Below, one piece after another: positions 5,632-8,217 of a stretch of DNA of 8,217 nt. Every line of letters begins with the position of its first letter. Position 1 is the first letter of the stretch. This DNA comes from an uncultured Caulobacteraceae bacterium (GTDB lineage: Bacteria; Pseudomonadota; Alphaproteobacteria; Caulobacterales; Caulobacteraceae): assembly GCA_946482375.1 (NCBI GenBank), contig CAMLRH010000114.1, positions 1 through 8,217 on the forward strand, read 5' to 3'. The position numbers and the translations under genes are program-made. The notes below the pieces were generated by a model. That model was not told the origin of the DNA. It saw only the letters and a list, made by a program, of their open reading frames with translations, and did not search any database.

Positions 5632-8217
5632 ATGGGAAAAGTTCGGAAGGCTCACTACGTTCGCCTGCTGCTGGGCGCGGCGGTAGGGGCGCTTACTCTG
5701 GGCGCAAGCGCGGCGTGGGCGGAATCCAAGCCCATTATTATCCCCGCCCAGTCACTTTCGGCGGCGCTCCATGAATTCGGTAGTCAAACCGGGCGATCAA
5801 TTATGTTCAGCCCGGCTGCCGCCGCCTCCAAGGAAACGGTGGGCGTCGACGGCGTCGCTGACCAGCAACTCGCCCTGACCAAATTATTGGAGGGCACGGG
5901 CCTCACCTTCCGTCGGGAGGGCGAGGCGTTTGTCATTGTTCAGGCAGGGGAGGGCGGCAGCCCCCAGTCCGAAAGCGCCGGAGGGGACGGCGCTGAAGTC
6001 GAGGCGCTCGTCGTCACCGCGCAGAAGCGCGAAGAAGCCATCCAGGACGTTCCGATCGCCATTTCCGCGTTCACGCAGAAAGATCTGGAGGCGCAGAAGA
6101 TCGAAGGCGGCTTCGATCTGTTGAAAGCGATCCCGAACGTCACCTTCTCCAAGACCAATTTTAGCTCGTACAATTTTTCGATCCGCGGCGTCGGCACCAA
6201 GGCCGTCTCGGCGACGACCGATCCCGGCGTTGCGGTGGCGTTCAACAACACCAGCCTGATCCAGAACCGCCTGTTCGAGCAGGAATACTTCGACGTCGAG
6301 CGCGTCGAGGTTCTGCGCGGTCCGCAGGGCACGCTCTATGGCCGCAACGCCACGTCGGGCGTCATCAACGTCATTTCGGCCAAGCCGCGGCTCGGCGAGT
6401 TCGAGGGCAGCATCAAGCTCGAGGTGGGCAATTACGATACGCGCCGGGCGGTCGGGATGCTGAACATTCCGGTCATCGACGACGTGCTGGCGGTCCGGCT
6501 CGCCGGCGCCGTCACCCAGCGCACCGGCTACGACTACAACGAGATCACCGGGCATAACATCAACGGCCGCGACCTGTGGTCGGGCCGCGTGACGATCGGC
6601 TTCCAGCCCTTCCAGCGCCTGCGTGGCAACCTGCTGTGGGAACACTTCGAGGAAGACGACGACCGCTCGCGGACCGGCAAGCAGCTCTGCCACCGCGACC
6701 CCGGCCCCGATTTCATCGGCGCGGCGCCGACGGTCAACCGCTTCTTCGCACCGCTTGGCCCGGCGCTGTTCAGCCAGGCCTGCAAGGCCGGCAGCCTCTA
6801 TGACGACGCCGCGTTCGGCACGCCGAACGGCCTGGCCCTGCCGTTCGTCTACGCGGCGCTGACGATGCCGGTGCCGATTCAATTCTCGCCGACGCCGGAA
6901 TGGGTTCTCAAGCAGGCCGACCCCTACGGCGGGCTCGACCAGTCGCGCGACCTACGGACCGTCGCTTCGGTGCGCGATCCGATCTATCGCGCCAAGGCCG
7001 ATGTCTTCGACCTCAGCCTGGATTTCGACGTCACCGAATCCCTGACCCTGTCGTCGCAGACGGTCTACAACAAGGATGAGGTCTACTCGTTTCAGGACTA
7101 CAACCGGTTCAATTCTTTCCCGGCGTTCACCGATACGAGCCTGCTGACCCCGCAGATCGTGGGCGACTATCGCCTGCTCTCGCCCGGCGGCGTGTTCTGC
7201 GACCCGCAGATCGGCTGCACGGACAGGCTGGCCGGCTTCGATATTTCCCAGGCGACCGGCGAACAGTTCAGTCAGGAACTCCGGCTCCAGTCCGACTTCG
7301 ACGGCCCCGTGAACTTCAGCTTCGGCGCCAACTACACGACCTTCGAAACCGTCGTCGACTACTACGTGATGTACAACATCATCACGGCCATCGCGATGAC
7401 GCCCTCGTTTAACGAGAACCGGGGCATGGGCGGCGTGATCGACCCGACGGTCTGCGCCTTTTCCGGCGACTACTTCCCGTTCCTGGATTTCGGCAACGGC
7501 GTCGTCGACATCAACGACCCGTCCGCCAACTGTCCCTACATCGACCCCAACCCCATCGAGAGCATCGACGGCGACGGCCACAACTATTTCCGGTCGAAGA
7601 ACCCCTACGAGCTGGAATCCCAGGCGGCGTTCGGCGAGATCTACTGGAACGTCAACGAGGCCCTGAAGGTCACCGCCGGCCTGCGTTACACCCGGGACGA
7701 GAAGACCTTCACCCCCGTGCCGAGCCAGGTGCTGCTGGCGCCGGGGCTGATCGCCGGCGGCACGGTCAACCGCGGCTATCCGGCCAAGCCGGACATCGTG
7801 CAGGAGTGGGGCGAATGGACGGGCCGTCTCGGCGTCGACTGGAAGCCGGCGCTGCCCTTCACCGACGAGACGATGCTCTACGCCTTCTACTCCCGCGGCT
7901 ACAAGGGCGGCGGCGCCAACCCTCCCTCGCCAGGCTTTGCGTCGGTCGAAGAAACCGTCGCCTACCTCGACTCCGTCAACGCCTCCGAGAACTGGTACAC
8001 CATAATCGAGCTTCACCCGGTCCCGGTGCTGGCGCTCAACGCCGTCGAGTATGGTCCGACCTTCGAGCCTGAGTTCGTGGACGCCCTGGAAATCGGGTCG
8101 AAGAACACCCTGCTCGGCGGGACGATGACGCTGAACACCACGGCGTTCTACTACGACTACAAGGACTATCAGGTTTCCCAGATCCGCGACCGCACGGCGG
8201 TGAACGAGAACTTCGAC
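5632..8217 (+). CDS. TonB-dependent outer-membrane receptor/transducer with N-terminal STN signalling domain; 3' end outside window
   Basis: The frame runs from ATG 5632 to the last base without a stop (862 residues seen). A signal peptide covers residues 1-30 (RLLLGAAVGALTLGASAAWA, cleavage before Glu31). The STN signalling domain spans about 34-104 (IPAQSLSAALHEFGSQTGRS onward). A TonB-box-like segment, VEALVVTAQKREE, is at 123-135. The plug follows, ending around 221-249 with the signature DVERVEVLRGPQGTLYGRN, then the N-terminal strands of the barrel. By family knowledge such receptors import scarce substrates using TonB/ExbBD energy, and the STN domain contacts FecR in the periplasm to report substrate. 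The ligand is unknown: siderophores are classic, but this plug type is also common in receptors for other compounds. Six cysteines (353, 384, 523, 529, 608, 634) fall in regions likely to be outer loops. The preceding FecI/FecR genes make it a signalling receptor. Confidence 0.93.
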   Translation, partial: MGKVRKAHYVRLLLGAAVGALTLGASAAWAESKPIIIPAQSLSAALHEFGSQTGRSIMFSPAAAASKETVGVDGVADQQLALTKLLEGTGLTFRREGEAFVIVQAGEGGSPQSESAGGDGAEVEALVVTAQKREEAIQDVPIAISAFTQKDLEAQKIEGGFDLLKAIPNVTFSKTNFSSYNFSIRGVGTKAVSATTDPGVAVAFNNTSLIQNRLFEQEYFDVERVEVLRGPQGTLYGRNATSGVINVISAKPRLGEFEGSIKLEVGNYDTRRAVGMLNIPVIDDVLAVRLAGAVTQRTGYDYNEITGHNINGRDLWSGRVTIGFQPFQRLRGNLLWEHFEEDDDRSRTGKQLCHRDPGPDFIGAAPTVNRFFAPLGPALFSQACKAGSLYDDAAFGTPNGLALPFVYAALTMPVPIQFSPTPEWVLKQADPYGGLDQSRDLRTVASVRDPIYRAKADVFDLSLDFDVTESLTLSSQTVYNKDEVYSFQDYNRFNSFPAFTDTSLLTPQIVGDYRLLSPGGVFCDPQIGCTDRLAGFDISQATGEQFSQELRLQSDFDGPVNFSFGANYTTFETVVDYYVMYNIITAIAMTPSFNENRGMGGVIDPTVCAFSGDYFPFLDFGNGVVDINDPSANCPYIDPNPIESIDGDGHNYFRSKNPYELESQAAFGEIYWNVNEALKVTAGLRYTRDEKTFTPVPSQVLLAPGLIAGGTVNRGYPAKPDIVQEWGEWTGRLGVDWKPALPFTDETMLYAFYSRGYKGGGANPPSPGFASVEETVAYLDSVNASENWYTIIELHPVPVLALNAVEYGPTFEPEFVDALEIGSKNTLLGGTMTLNTTAFYYDYKDYQVSQIRDRTAVNENFD

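Noticed and set aside
5884..8016. Two long minus-strand open frames (5884-6882 and 6952-8016) opposite the receptor gene
   Set aside because: They are Arg/Asp/Val/Gly-rich low-complexity translations typical of antisense frames in high-GC genes, with no recognisable domain. The plus-strand receptor frame is unambiguous over the same bases.
2945..8217. Lasso-peptide import locus (precursor, cyclase, protease, isopeptidase with FecI/FecR/receptor)
   Set aside because: The regulator and receptor layout is similar to such loci, but there is no precursor peptide, no cyclase or transglutaminase-like protease, and the hydrolase is much shorter than a prolyl-oligopeptidase-type isopeptidase and lacks its serine.
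5632..8217. Naming the receptor FecA and the regulators fecI/fecR (ferric citrate system)
   Set aside because: The families match, but nothing in the sequence shows ferric citrate specificity. Plug and barrel resemble a broad alphaproteobacterial receptor group with varied ligands, so no gene symbols are given.

Overview
The window is GC-rich throughout, codes on both strands and carries only envelope- and signalling-related genes. The abundance of TonB-dependent receptors with FecI/FecR regulators, classical autotransporters and Tat-like export points to an alphaproteobacterium. Caulobacterales (Caulobacter, Phenylobacterium, Brevundimonas) or a sphingomonad is my best guess. That guess rests on family resemblance and base composition only; no rRNA or housekeeping marker is present.

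Layout: (1) 1-1965, plus strand: the C-terminal part of an autotransporter, with a beta-helical passenger tail carrying about 33-residue repeats and a complete C-terminal beta-barrel. Its 5' end lies outside the window. (2) 1966-2106: a convergent intergenic region with two strong GC hairpins, the second terminator-like. (3) 3817-2107, minus strand: an apparent two-gene operon of a Tat-type exported alpha/beta hydrolase followed 4 bp later by a PAPS-dependent sulfotransferase. (4) 3818-3951: a divergent intergenic region. (5) 3952 to the window end, plus strand: a cell-surface signalling cassette of FecI-type ECF sigma factor, FecR-type sigma regulator (ATGA overlap) and, after an 85-bp leader, a TonB-dependent receptor with an N-terminal STN signalling domain. 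The receptor is open to the last base (862 codons seen, no stop).

How the parts probably work together: ligand binding to the receptor is relayed by its periplasmic STN domain to the C-terminal domain of FecR, which releases or activates the sigma factor to transcribe the receptor gene. This follows the fec/fox/pup paradigm. The ligand cannot be read from the sequence. The divergent hydrolase/sulfotransferase pair may act on the same compound or may be an unrelated neighbour.

Most unusual observation: the hydrolase keeps the Asp and His of its catalytic triad and a full-length frame, but the nucleophile-elbow serine is glycine (GWGDG where relatives have GWSDG). It may be a pseudoenzyme or a newly inactivated enzyme. 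No CRISPR array, tRNA, rRNA, insertion sequence or recognised new defence system is visible.
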